Assembly: GCF_000011385.1 (NCBI RefSeq)
Contig: NC_005125.1
Coordinates: 1,612,001-1,676,000 of the forward strand
DNA length: 64,000 bases
DNA from: Gloeobacter violaceus PCC 7421
GTDB taxonomy: Bacteria; Cyanobacteriota; Cyanobacteriia; Gloeobacterales; Gloeobacteraceae
Direction of reading: 5' to 3'
Below the pieces are notes generated by a model. The model was given only the letters and a program-made list of their open reading frames with translations. It did no database searches and had not been told where the DNA came from. The position numbers were made by a program, and so were the translations under genes. Below, in pieces: positions 56,372-64,000 of the stretch (the stretch's first letter is position 1; each line of letters begins with the position of its first letter).

Positions 56372-57580
56372 ATGTTCGCGGGTCGGCGCGTCCTGGTGGC
56401 CGTCACCGGCGGCATCGCCGCCTACAAAGTCTGCGAGGTGGTCTCCACCCTCGCCCAGGCGGGCGCCTCCGTGCGCGTGCTGCTCACGGAGGCGGCCGAA
56501 CGGTTTGTAAGCGCCCTCACCTTCGCCACCCTGGCGCGGGCGCGCGCTTACACCGACGCCGACTTTTGGTCGGCGGAGCACGGCGCGCCCCTGCACATCG
56601 CCCTGGGCCAGTGGGCCGAGGTGATCTTGATCGCACCCGTCACCGCCCACACCCTGGCGCGACTGGCCCTGGGGCTCGCCGACGACCTGCTCACCAACAC
56701 GGTGCTCGCTTCGAGCGCCCCGATTTTGCTTGCCCCGGCGATGAACACCCAGATGTGGGAACAGGAGCCGGTCGCAGCGCATGCGCAGACGCTGATTACC
56801 CGGCCGCGCTACCACCTGAGCGGTCCTGGCCGGGGGCGGCTTGCCTGCGACGCGGTGGGAGCCGGGCGCCTCAGCGAACCGGCGGTGCTTTTGCGCCACC
56901 TCGGTTCGCTTCTTTGGAGCGGCGGCAAACAGGATCTGGCGGGCAAAACCGTGCTGGTCACCGGCGGCGGCACCCGCGAGTTTCTCGACCCGGTGCGTTT
57001 TATCGGCAACCCCAGCAGCGGCCGGATGGGTATTGAGCTGGCCGCCGCCTGCGCCCACCGCGGCGGGACGGTGCACTTGGTGCTGGGTCCGACGCACCTG
57101 GAGGCCCCCCCGGAGGTCGATTGCCACCCGGTGGTCGGCGCCGCCCAGATGGCCCAGGCCACTTTTGCGCTGTTCGAGCGGGCACATTTGACATTCATGG
57201 CCGCGGCGGTGGCCGATGTACGCCCAAGCCAAATCCACATCGACAAAATTCCCAAAAACCAGCTGGGCAATAGGCTCACCCTGGAGCCGGTCGAGGATAT
57301 TTTGCTCGAACTTTCTCGCCGTAAGCAACCCTGGCAAACACTGGTCGGTTTTGCCGCCCAGACCGGCGAGGACTGGTTGGTTCCCGCGGCGGCCAAGCTC
57401 AAAGCCAAACACCTCGATTGGCTGGTGGCCAACCGCGTCGACCTCCAAGAGCAGGGCTTCGGCGGTGACAACAATCAGGCTATGCTCTTAAGCAGCCGCG
57501 GGGATATGCATGCGATTCCCCTGATGAGCAAACTGGAGATGGCCCACCGCCTGCTGGATCGAATGGAGACTCCCGCGTGA
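56372..57580 (+). CDS. coaBC: phosphopantothenoylcysteine decarboxylase / phosphopantothenate-cysteine ligase
   Basis: Bifunctional coenzyme A enzyme, 402 residues. The CoaC flavin domain (1-190) has VAVTGGIAAYKVCEVVSTL, the catalytic PAMNTQMWEQEP motif and the substrate-clamp Cys in RLACDAVGAGRLSEP. The CoaB domain (about 195-402) begins GKTVLVTGGGTREFLDPVRF and contains NPSSGRMGIELAAAC and IPKNQLGN. ATG start 6 bp after the small helical ORF. It overlaps the next gene start by four bases (GTGA). Confidence 0.95.
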   Translation: MFAGRRVLVAVTGGIAAYKVCEVVSTLAQAGASVRVLLTEAAERFVSALTFATLARARAYTDADFWSAEHGAPLHIALGQWAEVILIAPVTAHTLARLALGLADDLLTNTVLASSAPILLAPAMNTQMWEQEPVAAHAQTLITRPRYHLSGPGRGRLACDAVGAGRLSEPAVLLRHLGSLLWSGGKQDLAGKTVLVTGGGTREFLDPVRFIGNPSSGRMGIELAAACAHRGGTVHLVLGPTHLEAPPEVDCHPVVGAAQMAQATFALFERAHLTFMAAAVADVRPSQIHIDKIPKNQLGNRLTLEPVEDILLELSRRKQPWQTLVGFAAQTGEDWLVPAAAKLKAKHLDWLVANRVDLQEQGFGGDNNQAMLLSSRGDMHAIPLMSKLEMAHRLLDRMETPA

Positions 57581-57843
57581 TCCGCACACCCTGGTTCGAC
57601 GAGCAAACCGGCGAGTTGGCCTTCCAGGTGGTCAGCCGCGCAGACTCCTGGCAACTGGCCCTCGCGGACGGGGTGGTTACCCGGGAAGAACTGCACGCCC
57701 AAACCCAGAGTGTGACCAGGCTGTTGCGGGCCATCGACGAGCGGGTCGACGACGAAGTGCACAACTTGATCACCGAGGCGCTCAAGGAACTCTCGGTGCT
57801 GCACGCCATGCAGGTGTTTTACGCCTCGGAGGAAGCGGGCTAG
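57577..57843 (+). CDS. conserved cyanobacterial small protein
   Basis: An 88-residue soluble helical protein beginning IRTPWFDEQTGELAFQVVSR and containing ADGVVTREELHAQTQSVTRL and LITEALKELSVLHAMQVF. I think it belongs to a small cyanobacteria-specific family (DUF6761-like), but this is from memory and unverified. GTG start overlaps the coaBC stop by four bases, so it is co-translated with it. Function unknown. Confidence 0.75.
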   Translation: MIRTPWFDEQTGELAFQVVSRADSWQLALADGVVTREELHAQTQSVTRLLRAIDERVDDEVHNLITEALKELSVLHAMQVFYASEEAG

Positions 57844-57884
57844 CGGCCGGGGCGCTATGCTGTCTTCAAAAAAGAGGAACGACC

Positions 57885-58532
57885 ATGGACGAGGAGTCGG
57901 CCGCACCCGAAAGTCACACCCCCGACCGCCCGAGGGAGCCGGTGGACCAGGAGGCGCTTGCCGCCTACTGGAAGTGCGCCGCCGAGGAGGCCGAGCAACT
58001 GTGCCTTGAGCAAATGGAGATTGCCCGCCAGGCCCATACCAGCCGCCAGGAAGCCGAAAGTGCTCTGATTGTGCAACGCCAGACCATTGCCAGCCAGCAG
58101 GCAGAGCTGAGCGAACTGCGCCGCAATTTCGATCGCTCCAGTGGGATCATCCGCTCGCTCGAGCAGCGCCTGGCCACCCTGCAGGAGCAATTGACCCAGC
58201 GCCCGGCCGCTTCGCCCCAGTGGGAAGCCAGAATCGCCGAAGCCGACCGGTGCATCCGCGAGCATGCCAGCGCCGCCGAGCAGGCGCAAGCCCGGCTGCT
58301 CAAAGCGAACGAACGCATCATCGCCCTCGAACGGCAACTGCTTCAACTCAAAGGCGTCCTGGAGCGCAGCGCCTCCGACCGCTGCCAGTCGCCGCTCTCC
58401 CTTCCTGAATCGATCGACATCACCGGGACAAACGCCCCAATCCCCAAGGGTCCGCCACGGGCGCGCTCCGGCCACAGTCTGGTGCGCTTACCGGCATTCT
58501 TGGAAACTTCCCAAGATCGCAGGGAATGTTAG
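57885..58532 (+). CDS. coiled-coil protein of unknown function
   Basis: A 215-residue protein. Residues about 28-165 are nearly all helical heptads rich in Glu, Gln, Arg and Ala (EAEQLCLEQMEIARQAHTSR, QASIASQQAELSEL-type pattern), i.e. a long coiled coil. The final 50 residues are Pro/Ser/Arg-rich. Short acidic N-terminus; no signal or membrane helix. ATG start with AAAAGAGGAACG upstream (GAGGAA). Last gene of the coaBC transcript, followed by a terminator. Confidence 0.7.
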   Translation: MDEESAAPESHTPDRPREPVDQEALAAYWKCAAEEAEQLCLEQMEIARQAHTSRQEAESALIVQRQTIASQQAELSELRRNFDRSSGIIRSLEQRLATLQEQLTQRPAASPQWEARIAEADRCIREHASAAEQAQARLLKANERIIALERQLLQLKGVLERSASDRCQSPLSLPESIDITGTNAPIPKGPPRARSGHSLVRLPAFLETSQDRREC

Positions 58533-58618
58533 CGGCAATACAGGTGCTGGCGGCGGGACGTGTCAGGATACACGCAGACTAACCTAACTGTCAGGCCCAT
58601 TCTCTGGACTCCCGGAAA

Positions 58619-58645
58619 CCCCCTGGAGGAGAGGGGCTTTTTTTT
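58619..58645 (+). terminator. rho-independent terminator after the coiled-coil gene
   Basis: Short 5-bp stem (CCCCT with AGGGG) with a 7-base loop followed by eight T. Located between two convergent genes. The stem is short, so its strength is uncertain. Confidence 0.55.
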
Positions 58646-58648
58646 GGG

Positions 58649-59434
58649 TTACTGTTCGAAGCTTTTGAGTAGGTATTGGACTTCATTTAGGGATAAACCG
58701 GAGCGCTCGCAAGCCACTTCGAGGTCGCGCGTGTCGATAAGCAGGTTGATTAATCCGGCAATCTGGCGGCGGATCGCGCCTCCCTTCCAGTGCCAGACGC
58801 GCTCCTGTACCGCCAGCAACCGATCCGCGGTGGCGACGGTGCCGTCTTTGAGCGGAATGGCAATCTGGGCCAGCGCCGCAGCCGGCCCCGGCGCCATTGG
58901 TGGCGATGCCGTCGTCGGCACAGCAACGGCAAGCGCACTCGGGCGCAGAGGCAGCGGGGCAAGCTTCATCCAGGGCGCGGTCCCCACACTCGGGCGGCGC
59001 ACACCGTCCGGCTCTGAACTGGTCACGGCTTTGAGGGCAATGGACGACTCTTCCCCGAAGGGCTCTGCAGGCGCAAACATCGCCGCCGAATCGGCAGGGA
59101 CCGCCGATTCGCCAAACGGCAACGCGGCAGCAACCAACGGCAACGGTCCACCTCCTACCGGCTCCGCCGTTTGTAAAGGTTCAGCCGCGCTTACCGGCAC
59201 CTCGGCACCGATAAGCCGGACTTCCACCTCACCGACAGGCTGTGAAGGCGTCTTGAACGGCAGCACTGGAGCAGCCTCTGTTCCCAGGATCTGCCCTTGC
59301 CTTTCGGGATTGGCATACCCCAAACCAGTGCCGCAGAGGAAAAGAACCCCTGCCGCCGGCATCCACATCCAGCGATTTACCCGCACGGCTTTTACCACCC
59401 ACTCCTGCAGCAGATTGCAAAGTGCAGTATGCAT
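58649..59434 (-). CDS. membrane-anchored hypothetical protein
   Basis: A 261-residue protein with one hydrophobic helix at about residues 23-41 (WMWMPAAGVLFLCGTGLGYA), then an Ala/Pro/Val-rich, low-complexity linker to about residue 185. A C-terminal helical domain (about 195-261) follows, with LLAVQERVWHWKGGAIRRQI and LEVACERSGLSLNEVQYLLK. The short cytoplasmic N-terminus may also form a helix. No family recognised; possibly a cell-envelope or polysaccharide-associated protein. Confidence 0.65.
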   Translation of the reverse strand: MHTALCNLLQEWVVKAVRVNRWMWMPAAGVLFLCGTGLGYANPERQGQILGTEAAPVLPFKTPSQPVGEVEVRLIGAEVPVSAAEPLQTAEPVGGGPLPLVAAALPFGESAVPADSAAMFAPAEPFGEESSIALKAVTSSEPDGVRRPSVGTAPWMKLAPLPLRPSALAVAVPTTASPPMAPGPAAALAQIAIPLKDGTVATADRLLAVQERVWHWKGGAIRRQIAGLINLLIDTRDLEVACERSGLSLNEVQYLLKSFEQ

Positions 59435-59791
59435 TCCCGACTCCGCCGCAGCCAGACCGATAGCGACTAGGGATAAAGTTTTGGCGGCTCAAGGGCACTG
59501 ACCTAAAACTTGTCGTCCGAAAATGATCGATGAAACTCTATCTGTGTCGCACGATACGACTTCCGCATCTTTCGCGAGCATTAATTCAGTGTTATCCTGC
59601 AAGTCAGGCCCAACAAGCTTCCTGGAAACCGGCCTTGCCGAGGTCTGGAACCTTGAGCCTCTACACGTCCTGCAATATAGCTTCACGCAGTATATAAGCA
59701 AAATCTGATAAAACGTTAGTGCTTGTGGGGTGTCATCTCGGGCTGGGGGGCGAACCCGCGTTTAAGTACATGTATATGCTGAGCACGAGTA
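59435..59791. other. AT-richer intergenic region
   Basis: 357 bp between divergently transcribed genes, visibly richer in A/T than its surroundings from about 59510 to 59720. It contains one 61-codon frame (59523-59708) without ribosome-binding site or familiar protein features. A TATATAAG element near 59691 might be part of the kinase promoter. No RNA gene, transposase remnant or clear operator could be recognised. Confidence 0.5.
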
Positions 59792-61426
59792 ATGATCGGT
59801 AGACTGCTCGACGGGCGTTACAAGATATTGCAGATCCTGGGCGCGGGTGGCTTCAGCCAGACTTATCTTGCCCTTGACACGCGGCGGCCCAGCAGTCCTA
59901 CCTGCGTCGTCAAGCACCTCAAGCCCACCAGTGAGAATCCCGGTTCGCTGCAGATTGCCAGGCGTCTTTTTCGCAGTGAGGCGGAGACGCTTGAGCGCAT
60001 CGGGCACCACGATCAAATTCCGCGGTTGCTCGCCTACTTTGAAGAGGACGAAGAGTTTTACCTGGTGCAAGAATTTATCGAAGGACACGTTCTGGCCACC
60101 GAGCTGCAACCGGACGCGCCGATGGGCGAAGCCCGAGTGGCGGCGATGCTCCAGGATGTGCTCTCGACGCTCGCGTTTGTACACAGCCAGGGGGTCATCC
60201 ACCGCGACGTCAAGCCTGACAATCTGATTCGCCGCAGCAGCGACGGCAAGCTGGTGCTGGTCGATTTTGGAGCGGTCAAGACCGTCTGGTCGCGCCCGGC
60301 AGCTTTGCCTGGAGGTCAGCGCGGCGGCACGGTCGCAGGCACGATCATCGGTACCCCAGGCTACATGTCCACCGAGCAGGGTCGGGGCAAACCGCGCCCG
60401 AGCAGCGACATCTATGCGCTGGGGATGATCGGCATCCAGGCGCTGACCGGGCTCAATCCGATGGAACTTCCCGAAGATTCGCGCACAGGCGAGCCGCTCT
60501 GGCAGGACAACGCCCAGGCAAGCCCGGGACTGTGCGCGATTCTCAGCAAAATGGTGTCTTACCACTTCAAGGACCGCTACCAGACGGCCCACGAAGCCCT
60601 CGAAGCGCTCCAACATCTTTACGCCAGCCCCGGCAGCACGTCGGCAGCCACCGTCGAGCGGACACCACCGCCGCTCGAAGCGCCGCAGGCCCGCGAAGAA
60701 ACGTACTACGGTCAGCCCTTACCAGTTGAAATGCCGGTTCTGCAGCAGACGCCGCCCCCGGTTGAGACGCCGCAGGCCCGCGAGGAAACCTATTACGGCC
60801 AACGCCTGCCGCTCTCAGTCTCCGAGCTGCCTCCACAAACCGCATCAGCATCGGCCCCGCAGCAGGTGTCGCCCCGCCGGACGCTGGCACTGACCGGTGC
60901 TGTCCTCGCCGCCGTCGCTTTGGGCTTTTTGGCCTATCGTTCCTTGGCAAACCGCCCATCACCGCAACTGTCCCCGGTGCCCCAAGCGCCCGAGCGTGTA
61001 CGGCCCAAGCAGGCGCTCGGCGTTCCTGCCAAGTTGCCCGTAGCAAACCCAGCGCTTCGCGACGCTTCTAAATCCGCCCCCCAAGCCATCCGCCCCGTGC
61101 GCCCGCCCGCGCCGGTGCCGACCAAACCGCCGACTGCCGCCGCGCCGGTTGTCAAAACTACAGCACCGCCTCCGGCAGTCAAGGCGGCACCCACCGCGTC
61201 CGTCCGGCCGAAACCCATGGTCAAAGACGCCGCTGTCCAGCCCAAACCCAAACCGCCGCAAAATCGGCCTGCACCGGTCCAACTCCCCACCGTGACTGCA
61301 AAAGGCCCGCCTGCCAAAACGGCCTCCCCACCGGAACTGTTTTTGCCTGCCAAAGCGCCCGTCAGCGCCCCGGAGACACCGGATATCCTCAGGCCCGCGG
61401 ACAAGCCCCTCGAGCCGCCAAAGTAG
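59792..61426 (+). CDS. membrane-anchored Ser/Thr protein kinase
   Basis: A 544-residue Hanks-type kinase. Gly loop LGAGGFSQTYLA (about residues 16-27), the ATP-binding Lys in CVVKHLKP, catalytic HRDVKPDNLI (His137-Arg-Asp139), Mg loop LVDFGAVK, and GTPGYMSTEQGRGKPRPSSD. One transmembrane helix lies at about 364-384 (LALTGAVLAAVALGFLAY). The remaining 160 residues are Pro/Ala/Lys-rich and probably periplasmic. The juxtamembrane linker has two copies of PQAREETYYGQ. Proline-rich tail may span or bind the cell wall. Substrates unknown. Confidence 0.9.
   Translation: MIGRLLDGRYKILQILGAGGFSQTYLALDTRRPSSPTCVVKHLKPTSENPGSLQIARRLFRSEAETLERIGHHDQIPRLLAYFEEDEEFYLVQEFIEGHVLATELQPDAPMGEARVAAMLQDVLSTLAFVHSQGVIHRDVKPDNLIRRSSDGKLVLVDFGAVKTVWSRPAALPGGQRGGTVAGTIIGTPGYMSTEQGRGKPRPSSDIYALGMIGIQALTGLNPMELPEDSRTGEPLWQDNAQASPGLCAILSKMVSYHFKDRYQTAHEALEALQHLYASPGSTSAATVERTPPPLEAPQAREETYYGQPLPVEMPVLQQTPPPVETPQAREETYYGQRLPLSVSELPPQTASASAPQQVSPRRTLALTGAVLAAVALGFLAYRSLANRPSPQLSPVPQAPERVRPKQALGVPAKLPVANPALRDASKSAPQAIRPVRPPAPVPTKPPTAAAPVVKTTAPPPAVKAAPTASVRPKPMVKDAAVQPKPKPPQNRPAPVQLPTVTAKGPPAKTASPPELFLPAKAPVSAPETPDILRPADKPLEPPK
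60683..60802 (+). repeat. tandem PQAREETYYGQ repeats in the kinase linker
   Basis: Two 33-bp units (60683-60715 and 60770-60802) encode identical 11-residue peptides 29 codons apart with synonymous differences. This shows selection on the peptide. Tyr pairs and Thr make it a candidate docking or phosphorylation site. Confidence 0.8.
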
Positions 61427-61435
61427 GCGCGCCTT

Positions 61436-62425
61436 CTACTTGATATAGATCTTGTAAGTCCGCCAGGCAGCCCCGCGCCAGGCCAGACGGATGAGCGCCT
61501 GGCGGTCGAGGCCGGTGCTCTTCAGGGCTTCATCGACGGTCGAGCCGCGCTCCATGCGCACGACAAAATTTTGGGTCTGCCCGTATACTGCAGCTTCGCG
61601 GCTCAGCACTTTGCGCTCGACGCTGAGCCTGAGTCCGAGCAGCACATCGTCCGTGGTGGCGTCGTAGCCGCTGATTTTGCCGACGGCAACCGCGCCCGGA
61701 CGGGCCGCGACGGGCGACGGGGAGGGGGCGACGGCGGGAAGCTCGGTAGGGCGACTGGCACTGACCAGGGGCATCGCTGTGGCCGGGGGTGCCGCCGCAG
61801 GCTCGTCCACCGGGACCGGAGGGGACGCGGCGAGCGGCGGGCGGACGGGCCGGGGGTCGGCTTGCGCCCCGGTGCTTGCCAGGGTGGTGGGGCCGGTAGG
61901 GGACCGGCTGGTCGGGTCGGATGGCTGGGGAGGCGCGGGGGGAGAGACGGTCGCCTGCCTGCGGGCGGCGGACGGGGCGGCGGCGCGTCTGCGGGCCGCA
62001 TCGAGCATGGCGCGCGCCTGGGGAGCATCGGGGGCGTTTGGGGCCAATTCGAGATAGCGGCCGTAATCGTCCACTGCCCGGTTGAACTCTTTGAGATCGT
62101 TGTAGACGACGGCCCGGTTGAAGTAGGCGTTGGCGTAATCGGCCTTGCGATCGATGGCCAGGCCGAAATCGTCGGCAGCACCGCGCAAATCGCGCATCAA
62201 GTAGCGCGTGATGCCACGGTTGACGTAGGCGGCGGGCTCATCGGGGCTGCGCTGGAGCACTTCGTTCCAGATTTTGAGCGCCTTGGTGTAGTTACCCTTG
62301 TTCTGTTGGGCGTAAGCGTCCTTGAACAGCTGTTGCAGGTTGGTTTGCGACCCTACCGGACCGGCCGGTCCGCTTATCCATACCAGCGAGGCCAGACCCG
62401 CACCAAGCAGCCAGCCATGCTTCAC
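61436..62425 (-). CDS. exported TPR protein with Pro/Ala-rich linker
   Basis: A 329-residue protein. Signal peptide at residues 1-25, then three TPR units (about 28-145: YTKALKIWNEVLQRSPDEPA, LRGAADDFGLAIDRKADYAN, FNRAVDDYGRYLELAPNAPD). A Pro/Ala/Ser-rich linker (about 150-245) follows and then a C-terminal basic domain with YDATTDDVLLGLRLSVERKV and ALIRLAWRGAAWRTYKIYIK. The GTG at 62425 has GGAGG 10 bases upstream; the frame upstream is not signal-like. Convergent with the kinase gene, 10-bp gap. Likely periplasmic scaffold. Confidence 0.75.
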   Translation of the reverse strand: MKHGWLLGAGLASLVWISGPAGPVGSQTNLQQLFKDAYAQQNKGNYTKALKIWNEVLQRSPDEPAAYVNRGITRYLMRDLRGAADDFGLAIDRKADYANAYFNRAVVYNDLKEFNRAVDDYGRYLELAPNAPDAPQARAMLDAARRRAAAPSAARRQATVSPPAPPQPSDPTSRSPTGPTTLASTGAQADPRPVRPPLAASPPVPVDEPAAAPPATAMPLVSASRPTELPAVAPSPSPVAARPGAVAVGKISGYDATTDDVLLGLRLSVERKVLSREAAVYGQTQNFVVRMERGSTVDEALKSTGLDRQALIRLAWRGAAWRTYKIYIK

Positions 62426-62604
62426 CTCAATGGCGCCTCCACCGCAATTCACCAGAGGGCAATCCGCCAGGCAATCCCGCCGCTGGAGCCCGCCGGGTCC
62501 GCTGGCCACTTCAGGGTACCGCGATCTGCGTCGATTGGCTCACCCGCCGCCGCCCTAAGCGCGTGTTAAGCTCGGGGCAATCGTTGAGACCTCGGGTGGT
62601 GGCG

Positions 62605-64000
62605 ATGCGCTTGCGCAAATGGTGGACGGCGCTGTTGGGCTGGATGGCACTCGCGCTCGCTGGCACAGCGGCCCTCGCCGAACCGATGACCCTCCCGCAA
62701 GAAGCGGTGATCGCTTTTCGTGACCCGGTTTCACAGGCGTTTCTGAAGGCACTGCAGGCACGCCATGGTGTACGCTTCGAGGCCAACAGCCGCTTCTCCG
62801 GCGATGGGCGGGTGTTTCGGGTGCGCTACGCGCCGGGCAAGGGCGCCGAGGTAGGCGCGCTGTTGTCGCAGCTGGTGCAAAGCGACGTGGCCGAGTACGC
62901 CGAGCCCAACTACGTCTACCGCACCCTCGGTTTTCCGAACGACCCGCTCTATCCAAAGCAGTGGAATCTGCGCGCCATCGGCATCGAGAGCGCTTGGCAA
63001 AAGGCGGACGGTAGCGGGGCTGTGGTCGCAGTCATCGACACCGGCGTGGCCCGCAGGCTGCCGGATATGGCCCAGACCGACTTTGTGCTCGGCTACGACT
63101 TTGTCAACGACGACGACGACGCCACCGACGATCAGGGGCACGGCTCCCACGTCGCGGGCACCATCGCCCAATCGACCGACAACGGCGAAGGGGTGGCGGG
63201 GATCGCCTACCGGGCGCGGATCATGCCCGTCAAGGTGCTCGATCGCTACGGGTCCGGGTCCGCCCTCGACGTGGCCGAGGGCATCAAGTTTGCCGCCGAC
63301 AACGGCGCCAATGTGATCAACCTCAGCCTCGGCGGCCCCGGCGACAGCTCGGTGTTGCGCGAGGCGGTCGATTATGCCCACCGCAAGGGTGTGGTGGTCG
63401 TCTGCGCCGCCGGCAACGAAAGCGCTCCCCAGGCATCCTACCCGGCTCTGTACGCCAACTGCCTGAGTGTCTCGGCCACCGGCCCGGACGGATCGCTGTC
63501 ATTTTTCTCGAACTTCGGGCGCGGCGTGGATCTGAGCGCTCCCGGCGGTGACAAGAGTGCTCTGGGAGCCGACGGCGGCATCTTGCAAAACACCATCGAC
63601 GACCAGGGCAATTCTACCTACGCGAGCTACCAGGGCACCTCGATGGCTGCTCCCCACGTGGCCGGAGTGGCGGCCCTCGTCTATAGTGCCGGGGTGCAGG
63701 ACGCGGCTGAAATTCGCAAGGTGCTGCTCAGTGCCACCCGTCCGGTGGGCCACGACTTTCAAAACCAGCACGGTGCCGGGCAACTGAACGCCCAACTTGC
63801 CCTCGACAGCCTCGAAAACCCTTATTGGTTCTTCCGGGGAGGCTTCTGGTGGTTGGTGCCGCTGGCCACCCTCGCCGTTGGTATTGTGCTGGGGGCGTTG
63901 GTGATGCTGGGCAGCCGCGCTATCGGTTTTAGCGAATTTTTCTACGCCATCGGCTTTGCAGCCACGGGACTCGGCTTCTTTCCGCTGTCGGCCTTCGGCA
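62605..64000 (+). CDS. subtilisin-like serine protease, 3' end beyond the window
   Basis: At least 465 residues, continuing past the window edge. A signal peptide (residues 1-25, ALAGTAALAE) is followed by an inhibitor-I9-like propeptide (about 30-105). The S8 domain has catalytic Asp145 in VVAVIDTGVA, His179 in DDQGHGSHVAGTI and Ser346 in YQGTSMAAPHVAG. After about residue 400 come hydrophobic segments (WFFRGGFWWLVPLATLAVGI and GFSEFFYAIGFAATGLGFFP), a membrane anchor with at least two helices. Such a C-terminal multi-span tail is less usual for subtilases. ATG start at 62605 has no strong ribosome-binding site. Confidence 0.85.
   Translation, partial: MRLRKWWTALLGWMALALAGTAALAEPMTLPQEAVIAFRDPVSQAFLKALQARHGVRFEANSRFSGDGRVFRVRYAPGKGAEVGALLSQLVQSDVAEYAEPNYVYRTLGFPNDPLYPKQWNLRAIGIESAWQKADGSGAVVAVIDTGVARRLPDMAQTDFVLGYDFVNDDDDATDDQGHGSHVAGTIAQSTDNGEGVAGIAYRARIMPVKVLDRYGSGSALDVAEGIKFAADNGANVINLSLGGPGDSSVLREAVDYAHRKGVVVVCAAGNESAPQASYPALYANCLSVSATGPDGSLSFFSNFGRGVDLSAPGGDKSALGADGGILQNTIDDQGNSTYASYQGTSMAAPHVAGVAALVYSAGVQDAAEIRKVLLSATRPVGHDFQNQHGAGQLNAQLALDSLENPYWFFRGGFWWLVPLATLAVGIVLGALVMLGSRAIGFSEFFYAIGFAATGLGFFPLSAFG

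Noticed and set aside
59523-59708. 61-codon frame in the AT-rich gap before the kinase
   Set aside because: No ribosome-binding site, no recognisable domain, and base composition unlike the genes around it.

Overview
The window is 64 kb of GC-rich, gene-dense bacterial chromosome from a cyanobacterium. Cyanobacterial marker genes are the two bilin lyase families (CpcS/CpeS and CpcT/CpeT), the NDH-1 subunit NdhM, the carboxysome shell protein CcmP, ferredoxin-type glutamate synthase, a DUF1517 protein and RNase E with an Arg-rich tail. High GC together with this gene set suggests a deep-branching lineage such as Gloeobacter; this is inference, because no rRNA is present. There is no rRNA, complete tRNA, CRISPR array, prophage or intact insertion sequence.

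Layout. 1-8 kb: lipoprotein cyclophilin, polyphosphate kinase, site-2 protease with CBS region, TIGR03032-like protein, aldehyde dehydrogenase, rimM. 8-16 kb: RNase E with a long leader, rnhB (which seems to lack a normal start codon), and ferredoxin-dependent glutamate synthase. 16-21 kb: DedA, a MerR regulator coupled to thiD, a tRNA-like scrap, a methyltransferase, a Uma2 protein, and a DUF1517/lipoprotein pair. 21-26 kb: three tandem methyltransferases sharing a 374-bp identical block, then ccmP. 26-34 kb: typA, an adrenodoxin-type ferredoxin divergent from ndhM, Uma2, pyrG, an S41 peptidase homologue that has lost its catalytic dyad, and a glycosyltransferase. 34-43 kb: APC transporter, gatA, pdhA-pdhB, a cpcS-type lyase, and a signalling cluster (response regulator, hybrid kinase, pseudo-receiver). 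43-53 kb: GH31 glucosidase, MscS channel divergent from a triple-DEP protein that is translationally coupled to a CpcT-type lyase, RHH and membrane proteins, an autoregulated TetR gene, and a ClpC that lacks its middle domain. 53-64 kb: an Xre/ParS-type antitoxin followed by a truncated RES toxin joined to the tail of cydB, MFS and TPR genes, a small ORF, coaBC, coiled-coil and exported proteins, a membrane Ser/Thr kinase, a TPR protein, and a subtilase cut by the window edge.

Most of the window is housekeeping. The points worth a second look are the DEP-CpcT operon, the methyltransferase mosaic, the RES/cydB junction behind an intact antitoxin, the rnhB start, and four proteins missing defining parts: S41 dyad, receiver Asp, ClpC M-domain, and RES C-terminus. 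No single locus is clearly a new defence or biosynthetic system. The DEP-CpcT pair is the best candidate for an undescribed functional link. All positions come from reading the sequence; family assignments rest on motif recognition and no database search was run.
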